From the NCBI RefSeq assembly GCF_000172415.1, contig NZ_ABLD01000011.1, forward strand, positions 124,001-188,000: a DNA stretch of 64,000 bases, given 5' to 3'. Positions 6,930 to 15,359 of this stretch are shown here, one piece after another (the first letter of the stretch is position 1; the number at the start of each line of letters is the position of its first letter). The stretch comes from Paraburkholderia graminis C4D1M. Lineage in GTDB: Bacteria > Pseudomonadota > Gammaproteobacteria > Burkholderiales > Burkholderiaceae. Both the position numbers and the translations under genes were made by a program. The notes under the pieces are model-generated. The model saw only the letters and a program-made list of their open reading frames with translations, had not been told where the DNA came from and did not search any database.

Positions 6930-7550
6930 ATGAGCACGATTAGCATCATTGGCGCAGGAACCATGGCCACGGCCGTCGCCGGCCGTATCGCCAAGGCAGG
7001 ACATACCGTCGAGGTCCTGAACCGCGACCCAGCCAAAGCGCGGGCGCTGGCCGATAAGCTCTCAGCGGGAGTGACCACGGGGACTTACGCCGCCGCGCCG
7101 ACAGGCGATATCGTCATCCTCGCCGTGCCGTACGGCAGTGCGGCGGCGGTCGTCGCCGATTACGGAAACGCGCTCGAAGGCAAGGTGATCATCGACATCA
7201 CCAATCCGGTCGCCCCGGACCTTTCCGGCCTCGTCACCCCGCACGGCAGTTCCGGCGCGCAGGAGATCGCCAAGGGTCTTCCCGCCACCGCACACGTCGT
7301 AAAGGCGTTCAACACCGTCTTTGGCCACGTACTGGCCAAAAACGGACGCCTCGACGCGTTCATCGCAGCCGACGATGCACAGGCCAAGGCGCGCGTCTCG
7401 ACCTTGATCGAGAGTCTCGGACTGCGTCCGTTGGATGTGGGTGGCCTGCACATGGCCGCGACGCTCGAGGCGCTCGGTCTGATGATGATCGGCCTCGCGA
7501 AAAACGGCGCCGGCACATGGGATATCGCGTTGAACGTCGAGATTGGCTGA
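6930..7550 (+). CDS. NADPH-dependent F420 reductase-like oxidoreductase (second copy)
   Basis: 206 residues, clear paralogue of the protein at 5150-5785: both start MSTISIIG, share VTTG/ATTG, DIVILAVPY, DITNPVAPDL or DITNPVASDH and VVKAFNT. The nucleotide loop here is GAGTMATAVAG. Ribosome site AGAAGGA is 8 nt before the ATG. It probably belongs to the same HxlR-linked transcription unit, after a long stem-loop. The C-terminus GAGTWDIALNVEIG is the usual family ending, while the first copy has a changed tail. Substrate unknown. Confidence 0.85.
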   Translation: MSTISIIGAGTMATAVAGRIAKAGHTVEVLNRDPAKARALADKLSAGVTTGTYAAAPTGDIVILAVPYGSAAAVVADYGNALEGKVIIDITNPVAPDLSGLVTPHGSSGAQEIAKGLPATAHVVKAFNTVFGHVLAKNGRLDAFIAADDAQAKARVSTLIESLGLRPLDVGGLHMAATLEALGLMMIGLAKNGAGTWDIALNVEIG

Positions 7551-7612
7551 ATCACCGGCGCGACGTCCTCCGGCGGCTTTTCGGCCACATGAAACAGAAA
7601 CGGAGAATTTCA

Positions 7613-8008
7613 ATGAGCACGCAAGAGAATGTCCAGATTGTGAAGGATTTTTTTGCAGCAATGGGCCGCGGCGATAAGCAGGGCCTGCTCGCGATTTCCG
7701 CCGAAGACATAGAGTGGATCATTCCGGGCGAGTGGCCACTGGCCGGCACCCATCGCGGACACGCGGGGTTGGCAGATTTGCTTGAGAAGGCTTCCGACAC
7801 GGTTGAAACGTCATACCCAGCCCCTTTCGAATTCGTCGCGCAGGGCGACCGGGTTCTGGTCGTCGGCTTCGCCACGGGCAGAGTCAAAGCGACGAACAGG
7901 ACGTTCGACGACGATTGGGTCTTCGCCATTACCGTTCGAAATGGCAAGGTGACGAACATCCGCGAGTACATCGACACACTTGCACTGGCACGGGCCTGCG
8001 ATCTTTGA
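7613..8008 (+). CDS. SnoaL-like / NTF2-fold protein
   Basis: 131 residues of the nuclear-transport-factor-2 fold, ketosteroid isomerase-like family. It opens with VQIVKDFFAAMGRGDKQGLL and the tryptophan-containing strand IEWIIPGEWPLAGTHRG, and ends with VTNIREYIDTLALARA, all usual for the family. Start at 7613 is preceded by CGGAGA; the longer upstream frame overlaps the previous gene. Proteins of this family next to redox enzymes often isomerise, hydrate or bind small ketones, but no substrate can be named. A small hairpin (AAGCTG...CAGCTT) follows the stop. Confidence 0.8.
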   Translation: MSTQENVQIVKDFFAAMGRGDKQGLLAISAEDIEWIIPGEWPLAGTHRGHAGLADLLEKASDTVETSYPAPFEFVAQGDRVLVVGFATGRVKATNRTFDDDWVFAITVRNGKVTNIREYIDTLALARACDL

Positions 8009-8065
8009 AGCTGAAGGTCCCGCAGCTTGCGACATGCCCGCCCGCCGCGAATCCGGACCCGGCGC

Positions 8066-8644
8066 TCATGGCGCCGTAGATGGCGTCCTATCGACAAGCG
8101 TGCGGCGCCCCACCTCCAGGATCTCGTCGGCGAAGGCGGGATCGGCGCTCACGACCGCACGCGACAACACGAGTGCGCCGACCATCTGACTGAACGCCGC
8201 AATGGCATCGTGACGGCTCTGCTTCGCCGTTGCGCCTTCCGCGGAAATCATGGCTTCAAGCCGGCGGAGATACGCCGCCAGGCCGCGCGTGTAGGACGCG
8301 CGCGCCGCGTCGCTCATACGGGGCACGTCGCCCGCGAACCCGGACAGCGGACAGCCGGCCTCGATGTTGCCGCGGTGCCGCGTCGACAGGTAGCGCGCCG
8401 CCTGCTTTGCCAGGCTCCCGGCGTTCGGCGAATCTGCATAGTCTTCCATCGCCTTTTCCATCACCGCGGCGACCAGCGCGTCTTTCGACTTGAAATGGTT
8501 GTAGAAGCCGCCCTGTGTAAAACCGGCTTCCTTCATCAACTCCGCGAGCCCCACAGCGTCGACCCCGCGCGCGCGGAACAGCCGCTCGGCGGCCGCGACG
8601 ATCGCGCTGCGGTTCTCGGCGGCCTGCTGTCGTGACACACCCAT
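8066..8644 (-). CDS. TetR-family transcriptional regulator
   Basis: 192 residues. The N-terminal helix-turn-helix is typical: IVAAAERLFRARGVDAVGLA, then FTQGGFYNHFKSKDALVAAV (residues about 15-60). The C-terminal ligand domain carries a CPLSGFAGDVPRMS segment typical of the NemR/AcuR-like TetR_C group; reactive Cys residues in this group can sense electrophiles. Divergent from the short-chain dehydrogenase at 8932, with two matching 16-bp palindromes between. It most likely represses that gene and itself until a reactive aldehyde, quinone or similar ligand appears. Confidence 0.9.
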   Translation of the reverse strand: MGVSRQQAAENRSAIVAAAERLFRARGVDAVGLAELMKEAGFTQGGFYNHFKSKDALVAAVMEKAMEDYADSPNAGSLAKQAARYLSTRHRGNIEAGCPLSGFAGDVPRMSDAARASYTRGLAAYLRRLEAMISAEGATAKQSRHDAIAAFSQMVGALVLSRAVVSADPAFADEILEVGRRTLVDRTPSTAP

Positions 8645-8687
8645 CGATTCCTCCTTTGTTCAGGCGATCGCATCGATTAATAAACAC

Positions 8688-8703
8688 AATGTCGATCACC
8701 ATT
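8688..8703. promoter_or_regulatory. TetR operator site 1
   Basis: AATGTCGATCACCATT, a 16-bp near-palindrome centred on GATC, 44 bp upstream of the TetR start. The same sequence in inverted orientation occurs at 8743-8758. Confidence 0.6.
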
Positions 8704-8742
8704 GACACGCCCGTGTTGCGTCGACACAATGCGTCTTAAGAC

Positions 8743-8758
8743 GATGGCGATCGACATT
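8743..8758. promoter_or_regulatory. TetR operator site 2
   Basis: GATGGCGATCGACATT, the inverted second copy; centres are 55 bp apart. With its next base it shares CAATGTCGATC and CCAT with site 1 when read on the other strand. Confidence 0.6.
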
Positions 8759-8931
8759 GAGATAAGTTTAGCCGACTTTGGCCCATGACGCGAAGCGACG
8801 CGGGACAAGGTGCAAACGGCAATGTGGGTCATGCCGTCTTTGATGCCGATGTTTCATCCGATTGTTTTCACCCGATTTCTTGCGCCCGGCGAGCCCGCGC
8901 GCCGGCGATCAACCCCAGGAAAGGATGCGTC

Positions 8932-9636
8932 ATGAAAATCGAAGGTTCTGTTGTTTTGGTGACGGGCGCGAACCGCGGGCTTGGCCTCGAGTTCGCGAGA
9001 CAGGCGCTCGAACGAGGCGCGCGCAAGGTCTATGCGGGCGCGCGCGATCCGGCCAGCGTGACGCTGCCGGGCGTCGTGCCTCTCAAGCTGGACGTGACTG
9101 ATCCGGCGGCTGTGGCCGCTGCCGCGGAAGCCGCGCGCGACGTCACGCTGCTGATCAACAACGCGGGCATTGCGCGGTTCAGCAGCCTGACCGACGACGG
9201 CGCGCTCGACGTGTTGCGCGATCACTTCGAAACCAACGTCTTCGGGATGCTCGCGATGTCGCGCGCGTTCGCGGGCCACCTCGCCGGCAACGGCGGCGGC
9301 GCGATTCTGAACGTGCTGTCGGTCGCGAGCTGGATCAACCGGCCGATCCTTTCCGGCTACGGCGTGTCGAAGTCGGCCGCGTGGGCGGTGACCAACGGCC
9401 TGCGTCATTCGCTGCGCGAGCAGCGCACACAGGTTGTCGGGCTGCATGCCGGCTTCATCGACACCGATCTGACGCGCGGGCTTGAAGTGCCGAAGGCGAC
9501 ACCGGCCGACGTCGTGCGTCAGGCATTCGACGCGATCGAGGCCGGCGCGGAGGAAGTGTCCACCGACGAGTTCACGCGAGAGGTGAAAGCCGCGCTGTCC
9601 GCGGGCGTCTATCTGAACGAGCCGGCTCCTCGCTGA
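8932..9636 (+). CDS. short-chain dehydrogenase/reductase (SDR)
   Basis: 234-residue classical SDR. NAD(P)-binding TGANRGLG is at residues 12-19, the NNAG motif is in LLINNAGIA near residue 77, the catalytic Ser lies in NVLSVASW, and the catalytic YxxxK is YGVSKS near residue 143. Length is at the short end of the family, and the C-terminal substrate loop is compact. Start at 8932 is favoured by AGGAAAGG upstream; a longer upstream frame has no SDR sequence. Controlled presumably by the divergent TetR. Likely reduces a carbonyl compound. Confidence 0.88.
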   Translation: MKIEGSVVLVTGANRGLGLEFARQALERGARKVYAGARDPASVTLPGVVPLKLDVTDPAAVAAAAEAARDVTLLINNAGIARFSSLTDDGALDVLRDHFETNVFGMLAMSRAFAGHLAGNGGGAILNVLSVASWINRPILSGYGVSKSAAWAVTNGLRHSLREQRTQVVGLHAGFIDTDLTRGLEVPKATPADVVRQAFDAIEAGAEEVSTDEFTREVKAALSAGVYLNEPAPR

Positions 9637-9673
9637 CGGCGTCGCGGCGTTCACCCGAAACCGAGCGCGGCTA

Positions 9674-10528
9674 TCAACCCGCGCTCAGTTCCTGCTGCCG
9701 CCGCAATCGCGCATCTTCCTCAAGACGCGTCTCTTCGAGTTCCTGAAGCACGCCATCGAGATCCACCGGTCGCGTGTCGACTTCGATGCGGCCGGTCAGT
9801 TCGATATCGACATGCAGCTGCCCCGATTCGAACAGCGTCCAGATCTCCGCGCCATAACTCGCGGTGAGAATTTGCGGCGCAAACCGTCCGAAGTATGCGG
9901 CCAGGTTGTCGACGTCCCGCTTGAGCATCGAGGCGGCTTCGTTGTTGCCGGCGGCGTCGACGGCCTGCGGCAGATCGATGATCACCGGGCCGTCCGCTGC
10001 GAGCAGGATGTTGTATTCCGACAGATCGCCGTGAATCATGCCTGCGCAGAGCATGCGGACAACCTGGTTCAGCAGCAGCGCGTGCAGTTCGAGGGCGCGG
10101 GCTTCGGTCATATCGACGTCGTTAAGCCGCGGCGCGACGTCGCCCATCTCGTCGATCACCAGCTCCATCAGCAACACGCCGTCGGTGCAAATATAGGGTT
10201 GCGGCACGCGCACGCCTGCCGCGGCGAGCCGGAACAGTGCGTCGACTTCAGCGTTCTGCCATGACGCTTCCTGCATCTGACGGCCGTAGCGCGTGCCTTT
10301 TTCCATCGCCCGCGCCTGCCGGCTGTTCTTGACCTTGCGGCCGTCCCGATACGACGCGGCTTGCCGAAAGCTTCGCTGCTTCGCGTCCTTGTAGACCTTT
10401 GCGCAACGCGTCGATTCGCCGCTGCGCACGACGTAGACCGTTGCCTCCTTGCCGCTCATCAACTGGCCGATGACTTCGTCGATGAGCCCTTCTTCGAGAA
10501 GCGGGGCAAGCCGTTTAGGTATTTTCAT
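9674..10528 (-). CDS. RIO1-family serine protein kinase
   Basis: 284-residue RIO-type atypical kinase, a group found in many proteobacteria as a single-domain cytoplasmic protein. Visible parts are the ATP-site strand GKEATVYVVRSG with Lys in RCAKVYKD, the catalytic loop IHGDLSEYNIL and the metal-binding IIDLPQAVD in place of DFG, exactly the RIO pattern. The frame is open to 10810 but the extra N-terminal 94 residues look non-coding; ATG at 10528 gives the usual family start MKIPKRLAPLLEEG. It converges on the SDR gene. Physiological target unknown. Confidence 0.88.
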   Translation of the reverse strand: MKIPKRLAPLLEEGLIDEVIGQLMSGKEATVYVVRSGESTRCAKVYKDAKQRSFRQAASYRDGRKVKNSRQARAMEKGTRYGRQMQEASWQNAEVDALFRLAAAGVRVPQPYICTDGVLLMELVIDEMGDVAPRLNDVDMTEARALELHALLLNQVVRMLCAGMIHGDLSEYNILLAADGPVIIDLPQAVDAAGNNEAASMLKRDVDNLAAYFGRFAPQILTASYGAEIWTLFESGQLHVDIELTGRIEVDTRPVDLDGVLQELEETRLEEDARLRRQQELSAG

Positions 10529-10884
10529 GCGACCGCCGACTGCAGCTCGACGAACGTGGATTCCGCACGAGTGGAGGGTGAATGGACCGGGCCGATGAAA
10601 CGCGCAGCCGGTGCCGCTGCGCGCAAGCTTACTGCTGTGGGGATGAATTGAGTCATGCCGGATTATACGGGGGCCGCGGATAAGCCGATTTAAATTCCCC
10701 GGCGACTGCTCCTTCGACCCTGCTGCTTCCCCCGCCGCGCCTTTATGTATCTCAACGTAGCCACGTCCGACAGCGATACGCACGCTTACAAACAACCGAC
10801 TTCCGGACACAAGCGAGATACGTCCGTCCGCTCAAATACGCCCATCGCGAGCAAACACCGCTCCGCAAACTGAAGGTGGTGCAT
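10529..10884. other. intergenic region between RIO kinase and MarR gene
   Basis: Divergent promoter space of 356 bp. Both strands carry open frames but codon use and lack of ribosome sites argue against genes. I see no strong palindrome; GCATATGC at 10881-10888 overlaps the MarR start and may be chance. Confidence 0.45.
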
Positions 10885-11367
10885 ATGCAGCATAAGTGGA
10901 ACGAACCCGTTGAATCCGACCGCACCGCGCGTGAAGTGCCGAGCAGACAGATCGCGCGCAGTTGTTTGCTGACGCGCGCCCGGCAGATCTCCCGTTTCCT
11001 CACTTCGATCTACGACGACGCGTTGCGCCCGTTCGGCATTGTTGCTTCGCAGTTCTCATTGCTCGTGATGATCGCGGAGTTCGGGCCGATGAGCCGCTCG
11101 GATCTGGGCCGACGCAATTATCACGAGCGCTCGACGCTGACACGGAACCTGCAACCGCTGATCGCCCAGGGCTGGGTTGCCGAAGGCGCGCCAGGCAGCG
11201 ATGGTCGCAGCCGCCCTCTTTCGCTCACGCACGAAGGCAACGCGCTGCTCACGAATGCCGCTAACGCGTGGGCCGCGGCGCAGAGCCACGCGACGCGCGT
11301 CCTCGGCGAGGGCGGCGCACATGGCCTCATGAATATCGCGCAGCAATTGCCGCCGCGCATCGTTTGA
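10885..11367 (+). CDS. MarR-family transcriptional regulator
   Basis: 160 residues. The winged helix is well conserved: FGIVASQFSLLVMIAEFGPMSRSDLG, then RRNYHERSTLTRNLQPLIAQGWV and the wing GSDGRSRPLSLTHEG. Start taken at the ATG at 10885, with GAAGG upstream; a GTG at 10876 is the alternative. It lies 73 nt before the nitrilase in the same direction, and a 28-bp palindrome fills the gap. It may therefore regulate the nitrilase and epoxide-hydrolase genes rather than, or as well as, its own promoter. Confidence 0.9.
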   Translation: MQHKWNEPVESDRTAREVPSRQIARSCLLTRARQISRFLTSIYDDALRPFGIVASQFSLLVMIAEFGPMSRSDLGRRNYHERSTLTRNLQPLIAQGWVAEGAPGSDGRSRPLSLTHEGNALLTNAANAWAAAQSHATRVLGEGGAHGLMNIAQQLPPRIV

Positions 11368-11375
11368 AGTTTTTC

Positions 11376-11403
11376 GGTCGATGTTGCATGTGCAAGATCG
11401 ACC
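11376..11403. promoter_or_regulatory. 28-bp palindrome upstream of nitrilase, candidate MarR operator
   Basis: GGTCGAT and ATCGACC flank TTGCA and TGCAA; 24 of 28 positions are symmetric. It starts 8 nt after the MarR stop and ends 37 nt before the nitrilase start. As RNA it could also form a strong hairpin, but there is no T run. Confidence 0.55.
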
Positions 11404-11440
11404 AACGCCTCGCACCCTTCCCCGCATCAAGGAGTTCGTC

Positions 11441-12451
11441 ATGAAAGTTGTCAAAGCCGCCGCCGTCCAGTTCAGTCCGGTGCTTTATAGCCGTGAAGCC
11501 ACCGTCGCGAAAGTGGTGCAGAAGATCCACGAACTGGGCCTGAAAGGCGTGCAGTTCGCCACTTTTCCCGAAACGGTCGTGCCTTATTACCCTTACTTTG
11601 CGGCAGTCCAGACCGGCATCGAACTTCTTTCGGGATCCGAACATTTGCGTCTGCTCGAGCAGGCTGTGACTGTGCCGTCCGCTGCGACTGACGCGATCGG
11701 CAAGGCCGCGCGAGAGGCAGGCATGGTCGTGTCGATTGGCGTCAATGAGCGCGATGGCGGCACGCTGTACAACACACAATTGCTCTTCGATGCTGACGGT
11801 ACGCTGATCCAGCGCCGCCGCAAGATCACGCCGACGCATTTCGAACGCATGATCTGGGGCCAGGGAGATGGCTCGGGCTTGCGTGCAGTCGACAGCGCCG
11901 TCGGCCGCATCGGCCAGCTCGCATGCTTCGAACACAACAACCCGCTCGCCCGCTACGCAATGATCGCCGACGGCGAGCAGATCCATTCGGCGATGTACCC
12001 CGGCTCTGCCTTTGGCGAGGGGTTTGCGCAGCGCATGGAAATCAATATCCGCCAGCATGCGCTCGAGTCCGGCGCATTCGTCGTCAACGCGACGGCATGG
12101 CTCGACGCCGACCAGCAGGCGCAGATCATGAAGGACACCGGTTGTGGAATCGGTCCGATCTCGGGTGGCTGCTTCACCACCATCGTCTCGCCTGACGGCA
12201 TGTTGATGGCCGAACCGCTCCGCTCGGGAGAAGGCGAGGTGATCGTCGATCTCGACTTCGCGCAAATCGACCGCCGCAAGATGCTGATGGACGCGGCCGG
12301 CCACTACAACCGCCCCGAATTACTCAGTCTGATGATTGACCGCACGCCGACCGCGCATGTTCACGAACGCGCTCCGCACTCGTTGCCTGTCAGTGACAAG
12401 GCTGACGACGATGTGCGCACGCAGGCGGCCGCTGTTGCAGGTTCGCGCTGA
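11441..12451 (+). CDS. nitrilase
   Basis: 336-residue nitrilase of the carbon-nitrogen hydrolase superfamily, converting a nitrile to the carboxylic acid and ammonia. The catalytic triad is visible: Glu44 in TFPETVVPYYPYF, Lys128 in RRRKITPTHFER and Cys162 in GQLACFEHNNPLARYA. The last motif, together with YPYF after the Glu, places it with true nitrilases (Nit6803-like group), though these more often have CWEH than CFEH. Start ATG at 11441 has AAGGAG 8 nt upstream. It is followed by two epoxide hydrolases. Confidence 0.9.
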   Translation: MKVVKAAAVQFSPVLYSREATVAKVVQKIHELGLKGVQFATFPETVVPYYPYFAAVQTGIELLSGSEHLRLLEQAVTVPSAATDAIGKAAREAGMVVSIGVNERDGGTLYNTQLLFDADGTLIQRRRKITPTHFERMIWGQGDGSGLRAVDSAVGRIGQLACFEHNNPLARYAMIADGEQIHSAMYPGSAFGEGFAQRMEINIRQHALESGAFVVNATAWLDADQQAQIMKDTGCGIGPISGGCFTTIVSPDGMLMAEPLRSGEGEVIVDLDFAQIDRRKMLMDAAGHYNRPELLSLMIDRTPTAHVHERAPHSLPVSDKADDDVRTQAAAVAGSR

Positions 12452-12557
12452 CCAGAGGATGCTGGTTCGCAAATTTCAAATGATGTGTGTATTCGTGAGG
12501 CCGCACGCCGCCGACTTCACCGCAACACAACACGCTGATCAAGCAGGAGACAATCTC

Positions 12558-13910
12558 ATGTCACAAGACACGCCCCAATCCTCATCCCGCCGCCACTTCG
12601 TCAGTGCGGCCGCCGCAGCCCTGGCTGCCGGTTCGCTCAGCCGGCTTGCTTTCGCGGACACCAGCCCGGCAATCGGCAGGATCACCGAACCCGCGAACGG
12701 CGACAAGTCCGCAATTCGCCCGTTTCGCGTTGAAGTGCCCGAGGCACAACTCGTCGACATGCGCCGCCGTATCAAGGCGACCCGCTGGCCTGATCGCGAG
12801 ACCGTGCCCGACGAGTCACAAGGCATTCAGCTCGCCATGATTCAGACGCTTGCGCAATACTGGTCGACCGGCTACGACTGGCGCAAATGCGAAGCACGGC
12901 TCAATTCGTATCCGCAGTTCATCACGGAGATCGACGGGCTCGATATTCATTTCCTTCATATCCGCTCGAAGCACGAGAACGCAATGCCGCTGATCGTGAC
13001 GCACGGCTGGCCCGGCTCGATCATCGAACAGTTCAAGATCATCGACCCGCTCGTCAATCCGACTGCGTACGGCGCACCGGCTTCGGATGCATTCCACCTC
13101 GTGATTCCGTCGTTGCCCGGCTACGGCTTTTCGGCACGGCCCACAACGACCGGCTGGGGTCCGGAGCGCACCGCCCGTGCGTGGGTCACGTTGATGAAAA
13201 GGCTCGGCTACGAGCGCTTTGCATCGCAGGGCGGCGATCTTGGCGGCATCGTCACCAACATCATGGCGAAACAGGCGCCGCCCGAACTGATCGGCATTCA
13301 TGTGAACTTCCCGGCGGCCGTTCCGGCTGAGATCCTCAAATCGCTGGCGGCCGGCGATCCGATACCTCAAGGCTTATCGGACGAGGAGAAGCACGCTTAT
13401 GACCAGTTGAGCGCGAACTTCAAGAAGAAGCGGGGCTACGCGGTCGAAATGGGCACGCGGCCACAGACGCTCTATGGACTTGCCGACTCGCCCGTTGCGC
13501 TGGCGTCCTGGCTGCTGGATCACGGCGATGGCTACGGCCAGCCCGCAGCGGCGCTGAGCGCGGCCGTGCTCGGGCATCCCGTCAATGGACATTCCGCAGG
13601 CGCGCTGACGCGGGACGACATTCTCGACGACATCACGCTTTACTGGATCACCAATACAGGTGTGTCGGCTTCGCGGTTCTACTGGGAGTCGCACGCGAAT
13701 TTCTTCCTTGCGGCCGACGTCAACGTGCCTGCCGCAGTGAGCGCTTTTCCGGGAGAAAACTACCAGGCGCCGAAGAGCTGGACCGAAAAGGCCTATCACA
13801 ATCTGATGTACTTCAACAAACCCGAAACCGGCGGGCACTTCGCGGCATGGGAAGAACCGATCATCTTCGCGAATGAAGTGCGAGCGGGGTTAAGGCCATT
13901 GCGTGCGTAA
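12558..13910 (+). CDS. epoxide hydrolase family protein with Tat signal
   Basis: 450-residue alpha/beta-hydrolase of the microsomal epoxide-hydrolase-like group. A twin-arginine signal (SSSRRHFVSAAAAALAAG, residues 8-25) suggests export in folded form. The N-terminal EHN domain (IRPFRVEVPEAQLVDMRRRI) is followed by the oxyanion motif HGWPGS at 149-154, nucleophile Asp227 in GGDLG, a lid region with TLYGLADSP, and His in GGHFAAWEEP. GGDLG replaces the usual GGDWG. It converts epoxides to diols if active. The gene is 106 nt after the nitrilase and 55 nt before a paralogue. Confidence 0.88.
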   Translation: MSQDTPQSSSRRHFVSAAAAALAAGSLSRLAFADTSPAIGRITEPANGDKSAIRPFRVEVPEAQLVDMRRRIKATRWPDRETVPDESQGIQLAMIQTLAQYWSTGYDWRKCEARLNSYPQFITEIDGLDIHFLHIRSKHENAMPLIVTHGWPGSIIEQFKIIDPLVNPTAYGAPASDAFHLVIPSLPGYGFSARPTTTGWGPERTARAWVTLMKRLGYERFASQGGDLGGIVTNIMAKQAPPELIGIHVNFPAAVPAEILKSLAAGDPIPQGLSDEEKHAYDQLSANFKKKRGYAVEMGTRPQTLYGLADSPVALASWLLDHGDGYGQPAAALSAAVLGHPVNGHSAGALTRDDILDDITLYWITNTGVSASRFYWESHANFFLAADVNVPAAVSAFPGENYQAPKSWTEKAYHNLMYFNKPETGGHFAAWEEPIIFANEVRAGLRPLRA

Positions 13911-13965
13911 AGCGCGAAACGCTCCGACCCGCATGCGTTGGAGCACTCATTGCAGGAGAGTCACC

Positions 13966-15312
13966 ATGTATTTTTCAGCATCATCAGCGCCCGCGCGGCG
14001 CACGCTTGCTGCGTTTGTCGCAGCCTCTTTGGGCCTTACGCTAGCGACGGCTTTCAGCTCTGCGTACGCGGTTCCAACACCGGATGTACTTCCGGCAACA
14101 CAGCATGCAAGCGTCCAGGACGAGTCCATCCGTCCGTTTGCACCGGTTCATGTGCCGCAGGTCGCGATCGACGACCTGCGCAGGCGTATCGCCGCCACGC
14201 AATGGCCGGAAAAAGAGACCGTGGCGGACTCGTCACAGGGCGTGCAGCTTGAGACGATGCAGAAACTCGCGCGCTATTGGGCAACGGATTACGACTGGCG
14301 TAAAGCGGAAGGGGCGCTCAATGCGTTACCGCAATTCGTGACGACCATTGACGGCGTGGACATCCATTTCATCCATGTTCGATCGAAGAACCCGAATGCG
14401 CTTCCATTGATCATCAATCATGGCTGGCCCGGCTCGGTGCTGGAACAGGTCAAGCTCATCGGGCCACTGACCGACCCCGTCGCGTATGGCGGAAAAGCCG
14501 ACGATTCGTTTGACGTCGTCATCCCGTCGATGCCCGGCTACGGTTTCTCCGGCAAGCCGACGACGACCGGCTGGGGTCCCGAACACATGGCGCGCGCGTG
14601 GGCCGAGTTGATGCGCCGTCTCGGCTATCAGCATTACGTCGCTCAAGGCGGGGACTGGGGTGCGTTCGTCGTCGATCAAATGGGCTTGCAGGCACCTCCG
14701 GGGCTGCTCGGCATCCACACCAACATGCCCGCGACAGTTCCTGCGGACATAGACGAGGCGCTAAGAATCGGCGCCCCGGCGCCAGCCGGTATGTCAGCGG
14801 ATGAGAAACGCGCCTACGGGCAGCTCGCCCAAACGTTCAAGCAAGTGGACTACGCCCGCTTGATGGGCTCGCGCCCGCAGACGCTCTACGGCATTGACGA
14901 TTCACCCGTCGGCCTGGCGGCCTGGCTACTCGATCACAACGACGCCAATGCTCAACCCGCCGCGGCAGTCGCTGCAGCGCTGAACCGGAGTGCGAGCGCA
15001 ACAGGCGAACTGACGCGCGACGAAGTTCTCGACAACATCACGCTGTATTGGCTGACTAATACGGGCGTGTCTGCGTCGCGTCTCTATTGGGAATATAAGG
15101 GTGGATTCTTCAACGCAAAAGGCGTCAAGGTTCCAGTCGCCGTCAGCGTATTCCCCGGCGAGCAATATCAGGCGCCGCGTAGCTGGACCGAGAAGGCCTA
15201 CCCTCACCTCATCTATTACCATCAGGCCGAGAAAGGAGGCCATTTTGCAGCGTGGGAGCAGCCGACGATATTTGCTCAGGAACTGAGGGCGGCTTTCCGG
15301 TCGCTACGGTAA
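13966..15312 (+). CDS. epoxide hydrolase family protein, exported (second copy)
   Basis: 448 residues, tandem paralogue of the preceding gene with the same order of EHN domain, HGWPGS (152-157), nucleophile Asp230 in the canonical GGDWG, and His in GGHFAAWEQP. The N-terminus is a signal peptide ending SSAYA; it has RR at 11-12, so Sec or Tat export are both possible. Ribosome site CAGGAGAG lies 6 nt before the ATG. The two genes share most sequence but have different signal peptides and differ at the nucleophile loop, pointing to divergence of substrate range. Confidence 0.88.
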   Translation: MYFSASSAPARRTLAAFVAASLGLTLATAFSSAYAVPTPDVLPATQHASVQDESIRPFAPVHVPQVAIDDLRRRIAATQWPEKETVADSSQGVQLETMQKLARYWATDYDWRKAEGALNALPQFVTTIDGVDIHFIHVRSKNPNALPLIINHGWPGSVLEQVKLIGPLTDPVAYGGKADDSFDVVIPSMPGYGFSGKPTTTGWGPEHMARAWAELMRRLGYQHYVAQGGDWGAFVVDQMGLQAPPGLLGIHTNMPATVPADIDEALRIGAPAPAGMSADEKRAYGQLAQTFKQVDYARLMGSRPQTLYGIDDSPVGLAAWLLDHNDANAQPAAAVAAALNRSASATGELTRDEVLDNITLYWLTNTGVSASRLYWEYKGGFFNAKGVKVPVAVSVFPGEQYQAPRSWTEKAYPHLIYYHQAEKGGHFAAWEQPTIFAQELRAAFRSLR

Positions 15313-15359
15313 GTGGCGTGCCCTCTCCCGCCGTCCGCACTCGCCGTCATCAATCCAGT

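Noticed and set aside
8006..8030. Hairpin AAGCTG...CAGCTT after the SnoaL-like gene as a terminator
   Set aside because: Stem of only six pairs and no T run; not listed as a terminator.
9663..9686. GAGCGCGG...CCGCGCTC hairpin at the convergent SDR/RIO junction as a terminator
   Set aside because: It overlaps the last RIO codons and has no T run on either strand; kept only as a possibility.
10529..10810. N-terminal extension of the RIO kinase to 10810
   Set aside because: The added 94 residues show no domain or ribosome site, and the ATG at 10528 gives the normal family start.
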